Origin: Ruminococcaceae bacterium YRB3002
GTDB taxonomy: Bacteria > Bacillota > Clostridia > Saccharofermentanales > Saccharofermentanaceae
Length of the DNA stretch: 64,000 bases
Assembly (NCBI GenBank): GCA_900099715.1
Contig: FMTG01000007.1
Coordinates: forward strand, 26,680 to 90,679
Direction: 5' to 3'
In this document: positions 42,123 through 51,028 of the stretch, piece after piece
Position numbering within the stretch: the stretch's first letter is position 1
How the letters are laid out: each line of letters starts with the position of its first letter
The notes under the pieces: generated by a model
Seen by the model: only the letters and a program-made list of their open reading frames with translations
Databases searched by the model: none
Told to the model about the DNA's origin: nothing
Made by a program: the position numbers and the translations under genes

Positions 42123-42979
42123 GCCTTCGATGCTGGGTGTTGTATGATTCGGCGCAGTATGCCAAGAATAAGTGGTTCGCGGACCGGCTTGTGGAGGCGG
42201 GATCGGAGTACTTTGAGGCGGTTCTCATAATTACAGAACGGCTGAGGTTCGGAACGGAGGACGGCAGGATCGTCTTTAAGTATGACGGCATCAATACCAT
42301 GCCACCGGACATCGCCATATCGAGGACGATCTGGCCCCAGCTGTCGGTGGCGCTGGAGCTGGCCGGAGTGAGGGTATATAACAACAGTGAAGTGTCACGC
42401 ATATGCAACGACAAGGCACTGACATATCTGTACACGGCACAGCACGGGATACAGTCGATAGATACGAAGGTTTTTGATAAGAGATTTGAATCTGAATGCG
42501 GGGCAGAAAGATATCCCGTAATCGTCAAGTCCTCCATGGGTCACGGTGGCAGTGAAGTGCTGCTGGTGAACGGCGATGATGAGTACAGAACCGCTGTTGA
42601 ACAGATCCGCGGTGACGGGTTTGTGGAACAGCCGTTGTGCGAGCCTGCAGGCAGGGACGTGAGAGTATATGTGATGGGCGGAAAGATCCTGGCGGCGGCG
42701 CTGAGATCTTCTGACAGCAGTTACAAGAGCAATTACTCTCTCGGCGGTCATGCAACGGCATATGAATTAAGGGACAGCGACCGCGAACTTGTTGCTAAGA
42801 TAATCGGTGCTGTTCCGGCGGAGATGGATTTTGTGGGGATAGATTTTCTCCTGTGCGGTGACAGGCTTCTGTTCAACGAGATAGAGGATGTTGTCGGGAC
42901 AAGGATGATGTACGAAGTATACAACATGGATGCGGCGGCGTTATTTACGCGATACATCGCTGCGAAGGAGGGCGTCTGA
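42119..42979 (+). CDS. RimK-type ATP-grasp ligase, second of a pair
   Basis: The 286-residue protein starts at ATG 42119, 8 bases after AGGGGAG and overlapping the upstream stop (ATGA). Motifs parallel its neighbour: ICNDKALTYLYT, YPVIVKSSMGHGGSEV, FVEQPLCEPAGRDVRV, and FVGIDFLL. The metal-binding end differs: LLFNEIEDVVGTRMMY replaces the NSN-type motif, leaving E-I-E-D. That resembles ATP-grasp ligases of glutathione-like or peptide ligases instead of classic RimK. The pair are diverged duplicates and may act in sequence, adding two different residues. The substrate is not predictable. Confidence 0.82.
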   Translation: MSLRCWVLYDSAQYAKNKWFADRLVEAGSEYFEAVLIITERLRFGTEDGRIVFKYDGINTMPPDIAISRTIWPQLSVALELAGVRVYNNSEVSRICNDKALTYLYTAQHGIQSIDTKVFDKRFESECGAERYPVIVKSSMGHGGSEVLLVNGDDEYRTAVEQIRGDGFVEQPLCEPAGRDVRVYVMGGKILAAALRSSDSSYKSNYSLGGHATAYELRDSDRELVAKIIGAVPAEMDFVGIDFLLCGDRLLFNEIEDVVGTRMMYEVYNMDAAALFTRYIAAKEGV

Positions 42980-42981
42980 GG

Positions 42982-44535
42982 ATGGCTGCGGATTATATTG
43001 TTGAACTGGATGAGGATACCGGGCGTGCGATAAAGGCGTCCTGCAGGACCTGCCGTCTTGATACCATAAGCAGGGTGGGGAGGCTTAAGATCGCATCAAG
43101 TTCCATAAAGAATGACAGGTTTACTACGGGCATTAGAAGCAATCTGGTCAAGATAACTGAGACATGTGCTGGGGAGCTGGGATTGGTGAATAACCAGATA
43201 GCCACGCTGGTGAACACTGATGATAAGATATCCTGCGAATGTACCGTCTGCGTTGTGCCTGACAAGTATGTCCACGATGAGAGTTTTATTCCCGGTGTTA
43301 TTCATCTGTCAAAGCACCTGAAGGACAATTTCAAGAGCGGCGGTGAATGTCTATTGCTCGTGCCGCAGTTCTACTCCTGCAGTGCCATAAGGCCGCAGCT
43401 GGCTGTCAAGATAAGGGAACGCAATATAACGCTTGGTCCCGGTCTGTACGATACACTTGATAAGCTTCATCCGAAGTATATCGAGATCCGTCATCTGGCC
43501 ACGGGCGCAACGCTCCTGAAGCCCTGGTCAGTCTTTCTTAAAGGGGAAAGGATCAAGGATAAGGACATCAGGCTTACGTATTACCAGCGTGCGTCACTCA
43601 ATCTCCTGAACGATAACCCCAACAACGAGATGAGGATCGACGACAAGATCGACAGGGTGAACTATGAGGTCAGTTCGTTCTTTGACGATTACGATTACGA
43701 CGTGGTTGCCGATCCATCCAGAAGCGGCAAGACTACGCTGCATATTAATGACAGACCGAAGAAAGAGGGCCGCGAGAGGCTGACCAAGGTCATCAAGGTG
43801 GCCGATGTGGTCACGGATACGGAAGGTAACTGCTACAGGGTCTTGTCGGTGAGGCAGACAGATAAGATCGATGAATATGAGGTTGTTGTTGACGGCGTGT
43901 TCAAAGAAAAGTCCATCAGGGTAGACAAGGTCAGTGACGAGTATAACAGGCTGCAGATACTGCCGGTCTTCGAGGATTTCGCGCCGAAGAGGACTCTTAA
44001 GGACAGTTTTCTGGGCGTGATCGTGGGGGATGCCGACCTGTGCCTGTCTGCCGTGCGGCCGTACTTTGTCGACGACGAGCGTGATATCGTGCGTCTGTCC
44101 AGAGACAATATGAGACTCCTGGGCATCGAGGAGACGGACCGCGTCAAGATCAGCTACAAGGGCATGACCATCCGCGCCACCGCCATGGAGATCGATTCCC
44201 TGGAGATGATGAGCCAGCAGAACATCCTGTTCAGCGAGGCGGACTTCGATACGATGGTCGGAATTCCCAGTCCATTGAGGCGCCAGCTGGGAGTGCACGA
44301 CGTGGAGACGGAGGTGAACGTCGTGAGGGACACGGGATTTATTTTCGCGAAAAACGTGAATATACAGCTCCTCCCGATCCTTGCCCTGATTTTTACGGTG
44401 TTTCAGCTGTCCATCGGCATTTGGTGGCAACTCGGCATATGTGTTATAATGACACCTGTCATAATGTTCTTCACGCTGTCACAGGAGCGCCAGAAGGTTA
44501 AGAAAATCAAACAAACAGAGAGGTCAAGACTATGA
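42982..44535 (+). CDS. Membrane-anchored protein with double-psi-barrel (Cdc48-N-like) region, function unknown
   Basis: The 517-residue product starts 2 bases after the upstream stop. Most is beta-rich and soluble. Near 365-450 are segments typical of Cdc48-N or VAT-N double-psi barrels: DIVRLSRDNMRLLGIEETDRV and MVGIPSPLRRQLGVHDVETE. Two hydrophobic helices at about 465-505 (PILALIFTVFQLSIGIWW...) are followed by a basic tail, so the protein is tail-anchored with its bulk inside the cell. Double-psi barrels bind peptides or nucleotides. No enzymatic residues are evident. It overlaps the AICAR formyltransferase start by ATGA and sits in the ligase operon, so it may present the ligase substrate. 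Confidence 0.5.
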   Translation: MAADYIVELDEDTGRAIKASCRTCRLDTISRVGRLKIASSSIKNDRFTTGIRSNLVKITETCAGELGLVNNQIATLVNTDDKISCECTVCVVPDKYVHDESFIPGVIHLSKHLKDNFKSGGECLLLVPQFYSCSAIRPQLAVKIRERNITLGPGLYDTLDKLHPKYIEIRHLATGATLLKPWSVFLKGERIKDKDIRLTYYQRASLNLLNDNPNNEMRIDDKIDRVNYEVSSFFDDYDYDVVADPSRSGKTTLHINDRPKKEGRERLTKVIKVADVVTDTEGNCYRVLSVRQTDKIDEYEVVVDGVFKEKSIRVDKVSDEYNRLQILPVFEDFAPKRTLKDSFLGVIVGDADLCLSAVRPYFVDDERDIVRLSRDNMRLLGIEETDRVKISYKGMTIRATAMEIDSLEMMSQQNILFSEADFDTMVGIPSPLRRQLGVHDVETEVNVVRDTGFIFAKNVNIQLLPILALIFTVFQLSIGIWWQLGICVIMTPVIMFFTLSQERQKVKKIKQTERSRL

Positions 44536-45716
44536 AGGAATTCGAACTGAAGTACGGATGTAACCCCAACCAGGGCAACGCAAAGCTTTACATGGAGGAC
44601 GGATCTGATCTGCCCATCGAAGTAGTTAACGGAAGACCCGGATATATCAACTTTCTGGACGCGCTGAATTCATGGCAGCTGGTCAAGGAGCTCAAGGCGG
44701 CAACAGGCCTGCCCGCATGCGCATCGTTCAAGCACGTAAGCCCCACCTCCGGCGCAGTCGGCGTTCCTTTGTCTGACGCTCTGAAGAAGGCTTGCTTCGT
44801 TGACGACATCGAGGGTCTCGACGACTCACTTATGGCTTGTGCATACGCAAGAGCAAGAGGTACGGACCGTCTCTGTTCTTTCGGTGACTGGGTGGCCCTC
44901 TCCGATACATGTGACGTTACCACCGCCACAATGCTGGCCCGCGAAGTATCCGACGGCGTCATCGCTCCCGACTACTCACCCGAGGCCCTGGAGATCCTCA
45001 AGGCAAAGCGAAAGGGCAACTACAACATCGTCAAGATCGACCCTTCCTACGTTCCCGCAGTTCCCGAGACAAAACAGGTCTTCGGCGTCACGTTCAAGCA
45101 GGACCGCAACGAGTGCCAGATCACAAGAGATATCCTGACCAACATCGTTACAAAGAATAAGGACATTCCCGAGTCTGCGATCCGCGACATGATCGTATCA
45201 CTCATTACACTGAAATACACACAGTCCAACTCCGTCTGCTTCGCAGTTGACGGACAGGCCATCGGCGTTGGTGCCGGACAGCAGAGCAGAGTTCACTGCA
45301 CAAGGCTCGCAGCAGGCAAGGCAGATACATGGTTCCTGCGCCAGAGCGAGCGCGTTCTCTCTCTTCCTTTCAGAGATGACATCGCACGTCCCGTCCGCGA
45401 CAACGCTATCGACGGCTTCATCAACCAGACAGAAGAAGATGTCTGCGCAGACGGCGTATGGCAGAAGTACTTCACTTCCCAGCCCGCACCGTTTACCAAG
45501 GCTGAGCAGGCAGAGTACCTCCGCGGAGTATCCGGAGTCGTCCTCGGTTCCGATGCATTCTTCCCCTTCTCCGACAGCATCGAGCGCGGCGTAATGAGCG
45601 GCGTCAAGTATGTTGCAGAACCCGGCGGATCCATCAGAGACCAGGAAGTAATCGACTGCTGCGACAAGTACGGTATCGCAATGGCATTTACAGGTGTGAG
45701 GTTGTTCCACCACTAA
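44532..45716 (+). CDS. Stand-alone AICAR formyltransferase
   Basis: The 394-residue product matches the transformylase half of PurH: ELKYGCNPNQGNAKL opening, the CASFKHVSPTSGAVG motif with the catalytic Lys-His, and the terminal GGSIRDQEVIDCCDKYGIAMAFTG in two parts (GGSIRDQEVI and GIAMAFTG). It transfers a formyl group from 10-formyl-tetrahydrofolate to AICAR in purine synthesis. The IMP cyclohydrolase half of bifunctional PurH is absent, so that step must be done by a separate enzyme. Stand-alone forms of about 390 residues are known in Clostridia. It overlaps the upstream gene by 4 bases, an odd place for a purine gene. Its codon use is GC-richer than the preceding genes, as expected for a housekeeping gene. 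Confidence 0.9.
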   Translation: MKEFELKYGCNPNQGNAKLYMEDGSDLPIEVVNGRPGYINFLDALNSWQLVKELKAATGLPACASFKHVSPTSGAVGVPLSDALKKACFVDDIEGLDDSLMACAYARARGTDRLCSFGDWVALSDTCDVTTATMLAREVSDGVIAPDYSPEALEILKAKRKGNYNIVKIDPSYVPAVPETKQVFGVTFKQDRNECQITRDILTNIVTKNKDIPESAIRDMIVSLITLKYTQSNSVCFAVDGQAIGVGAGQQSRVHCTRLAAGKADTWFLRQSERVLSLPFRDDIARPVRDNAIDGFINQTEEDVCADGVWQKYFTSQPAPFTKAEQAEYLRGVSGVVLGSDAFFPFSDSIERGVMSGVKYVAEPGGSIRDQEVIDCCDKYGIAMAFTGVRLFHH

Positions 45717-45720
45717 TGCT

Positions 45721-45903
45721 TGAACGCACGAATTTGTGATGCTTCGAATAGGTGCTCGGGGGCTCGCGACCGAATGCTCACTTCAGTCCTCGTCGCTGCG
45801 CTCCTGCGGTAAGTCCGTTCGCGTTGGTCGCTCGCCCTTCGGCGACTGCTGAACTTGTGGCGCAAAAATGTGAAATGGGGACGGTTCTCACTGTCACATT
45901 TTT
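45721..45903 (+). repeat. Composite dispersed repeat after the AICAR formyltransferase gene
   Basis: It starts 4 bases after the stop with GAACGCACGAATTTGTGATGC (45722), as at 4098. A family B copy follows (45775-45822), then a family A copy (45864-45903) with ATGTGAAA and TTTTTGCG-adjacent TCACATTT ends around GGGGACGGTTCTCA. Confidence 0.8.
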
Positions 45904-45938
45904 GCGGAGTTGGTTAACGTGGTAAGATATCGACTGGA

Positions 45939-45983
45939 ATCCCGACTGAATGCCCGACCTATGGTCGGGGTTTCAGTCGGGAT
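45939..45983 (+). terminator. Long GTCGGG hairpin, terminator-like
   Basis: ATCCCGACTGAATGCCCGACC pairs almost fully with GGTCGGGGTTTCAGTCGGGAT; the loop is only TAT-sized. It is followed by TTGTATCTT. A related hairpin with a better T run is at 63744-63791, preceded by the same kind of sequence. Confidence 0.65.
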
Positions 45984-46094
45984 TTGTATCTTGATCTCAT
46001 GATAGAGTTTGCCAACAACTGCGGTTCTGCTGTTTTACATCAAATCCGAAAAAACACATTTTGGAGTATAAATCGAATGCAGTATACCCATTTC

Positions 46095-46414
46095 ACAATT
46101 ATTTGGATTTGGGTCCATGCTATTCGACTCAAATCAAAAGTATTCAAATATAGGTCCATGGTTCATGCGGTGTATAAGCATGATGGTGGCAAATATTAGT
46201 AATAATAAACAAGATTGTGATATTGGCGGAAATGTTGCGATTGCGCAATACATTTAGGCGGGCTTTATCGAGATGTTTTATGGACCCAAATTATAATTAT
46301 TGCAAAATGAGTCGAACTTAATGGACCTATTCTGCATTTATTTGGATTTGGGTCCATGCTGATGGACTCATATCAAGATTATTCAAATAAAGGTCCATAG
46401 TTCATGCGGTGTAT
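46095..46414. repeat. Two direct copies of an 80-base TTTGGGTCCAT element
   Basis: 46099-46173 and 46337-46414 share TATTTGGATTTGGGTCCATGC at one end, ATTCAAATA and AGGTCCAT in the middle and GTTCATGCGGTGTAT at the other end. Between them (46270-46325) the inverted words ATGGACCCAAA and ATGGACCTA occur. No gene is seen from 45717 to 46792. Confidence 0.75.
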
Positions 46415-46487
46415 GTTAACGTTCTTTTTTACTCCATTTCGCGAAAAAACGACTTTGGTGTAAACCTACCACAGATCGCTACCGAAC

Positions 46488-46535
46488 GCTCACTTCAGTT
46501 CTCGTCGCTTCGCTCCTGCGGTAAGTCCGTTCGCG
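46488..46535 (+). repeat. Dispersed repeat family B, copy 4
   Basis: GCTCACTTCAGTTCTCGTCGC continues to CTCCTGCGGTAAGTCCG and GTTCGCG. It ends 10 bases before the TTTGACATACA array. Confidence 0.8.
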
Positions 46536-46544
46536 TTGGCCGCT

Positions 46545-46737
46545 TGTATGTCAAAAGTCGATTTTTAGAAGTTTGACATACAAAATCACATGAAAATGTA
46601 TGTCAAAGTTGGATTTTCGAGAGTTTGACATACAAAATCTTAATATCTGTATGTCAAATTTCATTTTTCCAACATTTGACATACAAATCGGCCCATTTTT
46701 GTATGTCAAATATCGATTTTTAGAACTTTGACATACA
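46545..46737. repeat. Array of four TGTATGTCAAA/TTTGACATACA hairpins
   Basis: TGTATGTCAAA starts at 46545, 46597, 46648 and 46700. Each is answered by TTTGACATACA at 46572, 46624, 46675 and 46727. The period is 51-52 bases and the interiors (about 16 bases) vary. The first 95 bases recur exactly at 63906-64000. Confidence 0.9.
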
Positions 46738-46792
46738 ACAGCGATCCGGCAGGGAAATGCGAAGCGAGGAAGGAAAATTGTCCTTCCGAGCC

Positions 46793-47983
46793 CTAGTCGT
46801 CTGAACCGACTTCCTTTATCTCTTCCACCGGTTTGCCGTTCGGCAGTCTCTTGAGCCTCAGCTGATTTCTGAAGATGTTGCTGATCTGCTCGCGGCCTGC
46901 ATCGGTGCTGAGTTCTTCGAAGCCCATGTCGCCGCGGTAAACCTTGGAGAGGATCTTTACGTATGCCTCGCCGAGGGCGTAGGTGATGGCAGCGGCGGTG
47001 CCTCCTGAGATGACGGCGCCTGCGGCGGTGCCGGCTCCGGGGATTATGTTGAGCAATGTTGATACGACAGTACGGCCGAGGGCGACTGCGCCGGCGGAAC
47101 CGATGGTGCCGGTTACTATCGTCATGAGGACGCTCTTATCAACCGGGAACCCGAAGGCGGCTGTGATGCCGGCAAGCATGGCAATCTGCTCGGGGACGAG
47201 GACTGCGGCGTCGGCGACGGGGAGCGGGACTGCTCCGGTGGCTGCGGCGCCGGCTGCGGAAGCCGTGACGATGGCACGGGCTTTCTTGACCTTGAGTTCG
47301 AGGTTTGCACGCTCGAGAGCGATAAATGTGTTCTGGATAGTCTCGGGGAGCATATCGGAGATGAGCTCGACGAGTTCCTCTACTCCGTAAGCGGGCTTGC
47401 AGATGCCTGCGTCGATGAAATAGTCGGCGGCCAGAACGGGGACGATGCCGGAGAGCGGGAGCTTCTCGCTTTCGATGACGGACTTGAGCTCGCGGGTGTC
47501 TTTCTTGGAGAAAGACTGGGTCATGGCGAGAATGACCGGCACGTTGTAGCCGCGGGTGTTCTCAAGTATCAGACGAAGGAATGCCGCTTCTGACGGCTCA
47601 AAGCGATGTGAAGCTGTGTTGACGCAGTAGAGGAGGAGATGGATCTCGTTGCCCTCTATGTCGTCGGTGAAACAGTCGCGGATGATATCCGTAACCTGTG
47701 TTGATAACTGCGTGAAATCGTTGTCGCCGCGGAGCTCCAGGCCAGGAGTGTCATAGAGCGCGAGAGGGAAGTCTTTCTTCTCCACGCGGACGATATCGGA
47801 GGTGACCGGGCGGCCGACGCCTGTGCGGACCAGCGTGTCGCCGAAAATGCTGTTGATCAGCGTGCTCTTTCCTACGCCGGTCTTGCCGAGCACCATGATG
47901 TTCAGCTTCGGCATTTTCTCGAACTCGTTCTTGACGATGCTGACTATGCGGTCAACTACTTCTTTATTCATTATCTCAGCCAT
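46793..47983 (-). CDS. Era-like GTPase with hydrophobic DUF697-type C-terminus (second of pair)
   Basis: The 396-residue product starts at 47983 after AAGGAGG. The G domain has P-loop MVLGKTGVGKSTL near 30, switch region GRPVTSDI, G3 DTPGLEL and an ALTQS-like MTQSFSKKD in place of the NKxD motif. From about 230 to 340 the chain is glycine/alanine-rich and hydrophobic (ASAAGAAATGAVPLPVADAA; later GAVALGRTVVSTL), as in DUF697 proteins that insert into membranes. The paralogue immediately upstream overlaps it by 8 bases, and both share all these features. Such GTPases may sense or remodel membranes. The specific role is unknown. Confidence 0.8.
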   Translation of the reverse strand: MAEIMNKEVVDRIVSIVKNEFEKMPKLNIMVLGKTGVGKSTLINSIFGDTLVRTGVGRPVTSDIVRVEKKDFPLALYDTPGLELRGDNDFTQLSTQVTDIIRDCFTDDIEGNEIHLLLYCVNTASHRFEPSEAAFLRLILENTRGYNVPVILAMTQSFSKKDTRELKSVIESEKLPLSGIVPVLAADYFIDAGICKPAYGVEELVELISDMLPETIQNTFIALERANLELKVKKARAIVTASAAGAAATGAVPLPVADAAVLVPEQIAMLAGITAAFGFPVDKSVLMTIVTGTIGSAGAVALGRTVVSTLLNIIPGAGTAAGAVISGGTAAAITYALGEAYVKILSKVYRGDMGFEELSTDAGREQISNIFRNQLRLKRLPNGKPVEEIKEVGSDD

Positions 47984-49160
47984 TGGGATCTTCCTCCTTA
48001 TTCTCTCCGGTTGTTTTCTCTATCTTCTCGGAATGCTTTTTGGTCTGCACTCTTTCCTTGAACATGGCGCGGACCATGTCCTTGTATTCAGGTTTGGTTA
48101 CGTCTTCCATCTTTATCTCGCCCTTACCGATCATGGTGAGGATCCTGATATATGTCTCGCCCAGGGATTCTGTCAGTGTGGCGGCGGATGCTGCCGATAT
48201 GAACAGTCCTGCGGCGGGGATCATCTTGAACAGGCTGTTCTTCACTGTCCTTCCGAAGACCGAGCGGCCCAGGGCGCCGATGGTGTTGTTGATGATATCC
48301 TGGGTTGATTTTTGGTTGACGGGGAGACCGAATGCCATCGTAATGCCTACCAGCATGGTGATCATATCCGGTATGAGGATTGCTGCGTCTGCCATGGGGA
48401 TGGGTGTAGCGCCGATGGCCGCTGCCGTCAGGGAGGCAGATGTTATGACCGCCCTGGATCTCTTGACCTTGAGATCGTAGTTTGCTTTCTCGAGGGCGAT
48501 GAAGGTCTTGCGGATCGCATCCGGAAGGATGCCGGACATTGTCTCAGTCAGTTCGTCCAATCCGTATGGCGGGATTATCAGATCCTCATCCACCTCGTAT
48601 TCGTCTGCAAGTACGGGCACGATGGCTGCGATCGGCAGGTTCTCGTTCTCGATGACGCCCTTCAGCTCGGCCGCATCCTGTCTGGAGAATGACTGGGTCA
48701 GTACTACGATGACAGGGACGTTATAGTCCTTGACACCTTCCAGTATGCTCTTCAGGAAGTCTGCTTCCGCCGCCTCGAACCTGTGGGAAGCGGTGCTTAC
48801 GCAGTAGAGGATGCAGTGGATCTCGTTGCCTTCGATGTTGTCTGTGAAATACTGTTTGATGAGGCTGGTGATCTGCTTCGTCAGCGAGTCAAAGTCGTTG
48901 GCGCCGGTGAGCTCCAGACCCGGTGTATCGAACAGGACCAGGGGGAACCCCTGCTGCTCTACTTTCGAGATGTTGTTGGTGACGGGCTTTCCTACGCCTG
49001 CTTCCACCACACGCGTCTCGAAAATGCTGTTAATCAGAGTACTCTTGCCGACCCCGGTCTTGCCGAGCACCATGATGTTCAGCTTGGACATATGATCGTA
49101 CTCGCTGCTGAGCTTTGATATTACCTGGTCGACGACATAACGTGAGCTGATCCTTGTCAT
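47976..49160 (-). CDS. Era-like GTPase with hydrophobic DUF697-type C-terminus (first of pair)
   Basis: The 394-residue product starts at 49160 after GGGGGT. It has MVLGKTGVGKSTLINSIFET near 30, VTNNISKVE, DTPGLELTGAND, LYCVSTASHRFE and VVLTQSFSRQD. The C-terminal part (about 230-345) has three hydrophobic stretches with the PMADAAILIPDMITMLVG pattern of DUF697. It differs from its partner at many positions but has the same length, showing an old tandem duplication. The two probably form a heteromeric membrane GTPase. The divergent neighbour is a membrane J-domain protein 78 bases away. Confidence 0.8.
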   Translation of the reverse strand: MTRISSRYVVDQVISKLSSEYDHMSKLNIMVLGKTGVGKSTLINSIFETRVVEAGVGKPVTNNISKVEQQGFPLVLFDTPGLELTGANDFDSLTKQITSLIKQYFTDNIEGNEIHCILYCVSTASHRFEAAEADFLKSILEGVKDYNVPVIVVLTQSFSRQDAAELKGVIENENLPIAAIVPVLADEYEVDEDLIIPPYGLDELTETMSGILPDAIRKTFIALEKANYDLKVKRSRAVITSASLTAAAIGATPIPMADAAILIPDMITMLVGITMAFGLPVNQKSTQDIINNTIGALGRSVFGRTVKNSLFKMIPAAGLFISAASAATLTESLGETYIRILTMIGKGEIKMEDVTKPEYKDMVRAMFKERVQTKKHSEKIEKTTGENKEEDPNG

Positions 49161-49238
49161 TGATTACCCCCGCAATAAATCTCGCCTATATTTTATACTA
49201 TGACGGTCTCAAAGTGTAAAAAATGTTATTATTAGCGT

Positions 49239-50807
49239 ATGTTTTGGAAGATACTGGGAATCGAGCCCACAAGAGATGTTGACGTAATCAAGGCGGCATA
49301 TGCCGCAGCGGCCAAAGAGCACAATCCCGAGGATGACCCTGAGGGCTTCGGGAAACTCCACGATGCATACAGAAGGGCGCTTGCCTATGCCGGACAGGGT
49401 GACGGTTACACGCCGCTCACAGTGGCGGGACCTGTACAGAATCCGTTGTCAGGCAGCGGGGAATTTGATTTCGGAAGCCTGAACACTGCGGATGACGGGG
49501 ACGAAGAGAGCGAATTCGATCCTTTCTTCGGGGATATGCACATTCTTGCAACACCTCAGGCGGCGAAAGTTAAGGAATTTCTCAGCTGTGAAGCCTGCAC
49601 CAAAGCCAAGGAGATCCTGCTGGACGGGATAGGCATCAAGCCTGATAAGGCAGATCTGGTGGATGTCTTTGAGATGATCATTGTCGATGACGAAGTGGCT
49701 GACTCCAGGCTTTTGTGGAGGATGTTCTTTCTCCAGACCAACGCATATTACATGAGGGATGTTGATCTTTACAGGCAGTTTCAGGCGAAGGTCGATGAGT
49801 ACGGCCTGGCGCCATACTGTGCCAAGGCGATAGCGGATGTTCTGGAGAGGATCAATTTCTTTCCTGTCAGCAATAACAAGTTTACGGTTGAGGTTGCCCT
49901 TTTCCCGGAGTTCAGATATGTGCACGGCTGTTACAGGGATCTTGAAGAGATCTTCAGTGATCTGACTCCCGATTCGAGGATCAGGTTCGAGGAGCTGGTC
50001 GGTTTTTTGACGGCCAATTCCGCCAAAGGCATCTACAACGCTCTCATGACTAAGATGCCTTATAACCAGTACGACCGCAGTCTTCGGGTAAGAGACCTGA
50101 TCGGGCCGCTGCTGGCTGAGGAGGAGATCATCAGGAATCCCATGTTCTGGAGGTTTTTCTTCAATTCAAATCTGGTGAAGCCCATAAGCCACGCGGAGTT
50201 CTTTATGCAGGAACTGAACGGGAGATTCAACCATTCCTTCAAACTGGACAGCGCTACGCAGAATGCTATTGTCGAGGGATTCGGAAAGAAATATGTCAGG
50301 ATAAAGGACGGCAGACTGGAGTTCAAAGCCCCTCTGATGATGAAGGAGATAAGCAGGAAGCCGTTCCCGGGGCTTGTGATTCCTCTGGTGTTGATCGTCT
50401 GCTTCACCGGCATCGGTTTTCTGAGTGCCAAGGCCAACCGTGACAATAATGCATACGGGAGCAGATCCATTCCTTCGGCAGTATCTGTTCCGACGATGAT
50501 GACAATGTCCTTGGAGGAGATAGAGCAAAGCCTTCCCGGCACCGCATGGAGGACGCTCATAGGTCAGGAACATGAGATCAGGGTGGAATTCAAGGACGGT
50601 AAAGAGTGTGTTCTGGTATCTGACGGTGAGCAAAGTACTCTCACATATAACGTAACTGATGATAAGATAGTATTCAGCGACGGCAGTTACCTCCTGGTGA
50701 GCAGGGTGCTGATCGCTGTAACACAATCATGCACATACTGTACGGCAGACGGTTCCGTACAGATAGTGCTGCTGAAGGAGGGAACACAATATGACTCTGC
50801 CTGGTGA
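49239..50807 (+). CDS. J-domain protein with one membrane helix and non-standard HPD
   Basis: The 522-residue product begins MFWKILGIEPTRDVDVIKAAYAAAA (stated in parts: FWKILGIEPT, IKAAYAAA) and KEHNPEDDPEGFGKLHDAYRRAL, a J domain in which HPD reads HNPED. A helical region fills 90-370. A single membrane helix lies near 380-398 (GLVIPLVLIVCFTGIGFL). The last 110 residues are beta-rich and should lie outside the cell if the N-terminus is inside. J-domain variants with P-E-D-D-P-E-G-F are common in Clostridia and may still act on Hsp70. No ribosome binding site precedes ATG 49239; a TATTAT box ends 6 bases before it, so the mRNA may be leaderless. Confidence 0.75.
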   Translation: MFWKILGIEPTRDVDVIKAAYAAAAKEHNPEDDPEGFGKLHDAYRRALAYAGQGDGYTPLTVAGPVQNPLSGSGEFDFGSLNTADDGDEESEFDPFFGDMHILATPQAAKVKEFLSCEACTKAKEILLDGIGIKPDKADLVDVFEMIIVDDEVADSRLLWRMFFLQTNAYYMRDVDLYRQFQAKVDEYGLAPYCAKAIADVLERINFFPVSNNKFTVEVALFPEFRYVHGCYRDLEEIFSDLTPDSRIRFEELVGFLTANSAKGIYNALMTKMPYNQYDRSLRVRDLIGPLLAEEEIIRNPMFWRFFFNSNLVKPISHAEFFMQELNGRFNHSFKLDSATQNAIVEGFGKKYVRIKDGRLEFKAPLMMKEISRKPFPGLVIPLVLIVCFTGIGFLSAKANRDNNAYGSRSIPSAVSVPTMMTMSLEEIEQSLPGTAWRTLIGQEHEIRVEFKDGKECVLVSDGEQSTLTYNVTDDKIVFSDGSYLLVSRVLIAVTQSCTYCTADGSVQIVLLKEGTQYDSAW

Positions 50808-50967
50808 CCCTATAATGCTCTTGAGCTTTGTAAACACCAAACTGAGGGACGAGTACCCGTCTCTGGACGAGCTGTGCGATTCGCTGGGTGCGGATCCTGA
50901 GGAGATAAAAGACAAGTTAGCCAAAGTTAACTATGCCTATGACGAAGAACTGAATAAATTTGTGTAA
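50791..50967 (+). CDS. DUF4250 small protein
   Basis: The 58-residue protein starts at ATG 50791, 8 bases after GAAGGAGGG, overlapping the end of the J-domain gene by 17 bases in another frame. Its sequence follows the DUF4250 pattern: LPGDPIMLLSFVNTKLRDEY, SLDELCDSLGADPEEI, and YAYDEELNKF. The family is widespread in Clostridia and has no known function; the helical LDELC...LG part resembles a small helix-turn-helix. The overlap suggests translation coupled to the J-domain protein. Confidence 0.85.
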   Translation: MTLPGDPIMLLSFVNTKLRDEYPSLDELCDSLGADPEEIKDKLAKVNYAYDEELNKFV

Positions 50968-51028
50968 TATTTTTCGGGCGGGCATATTATAATAGGCGAG
51001 GATAAAAACATACATTGGAGGAATATAT

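Noticed and set aside
45984..46199. 71-residue open frame
   Set aside because: It lies inside the TTTGGGTCCAT repeat block and has no start signal or family likeness.
46545..46737. CRISPR array
   Set aside because: The units are inverted repeats with 16-base interiors, partly shared between copies; no direct repeats of 25-40 bases or cas genes.
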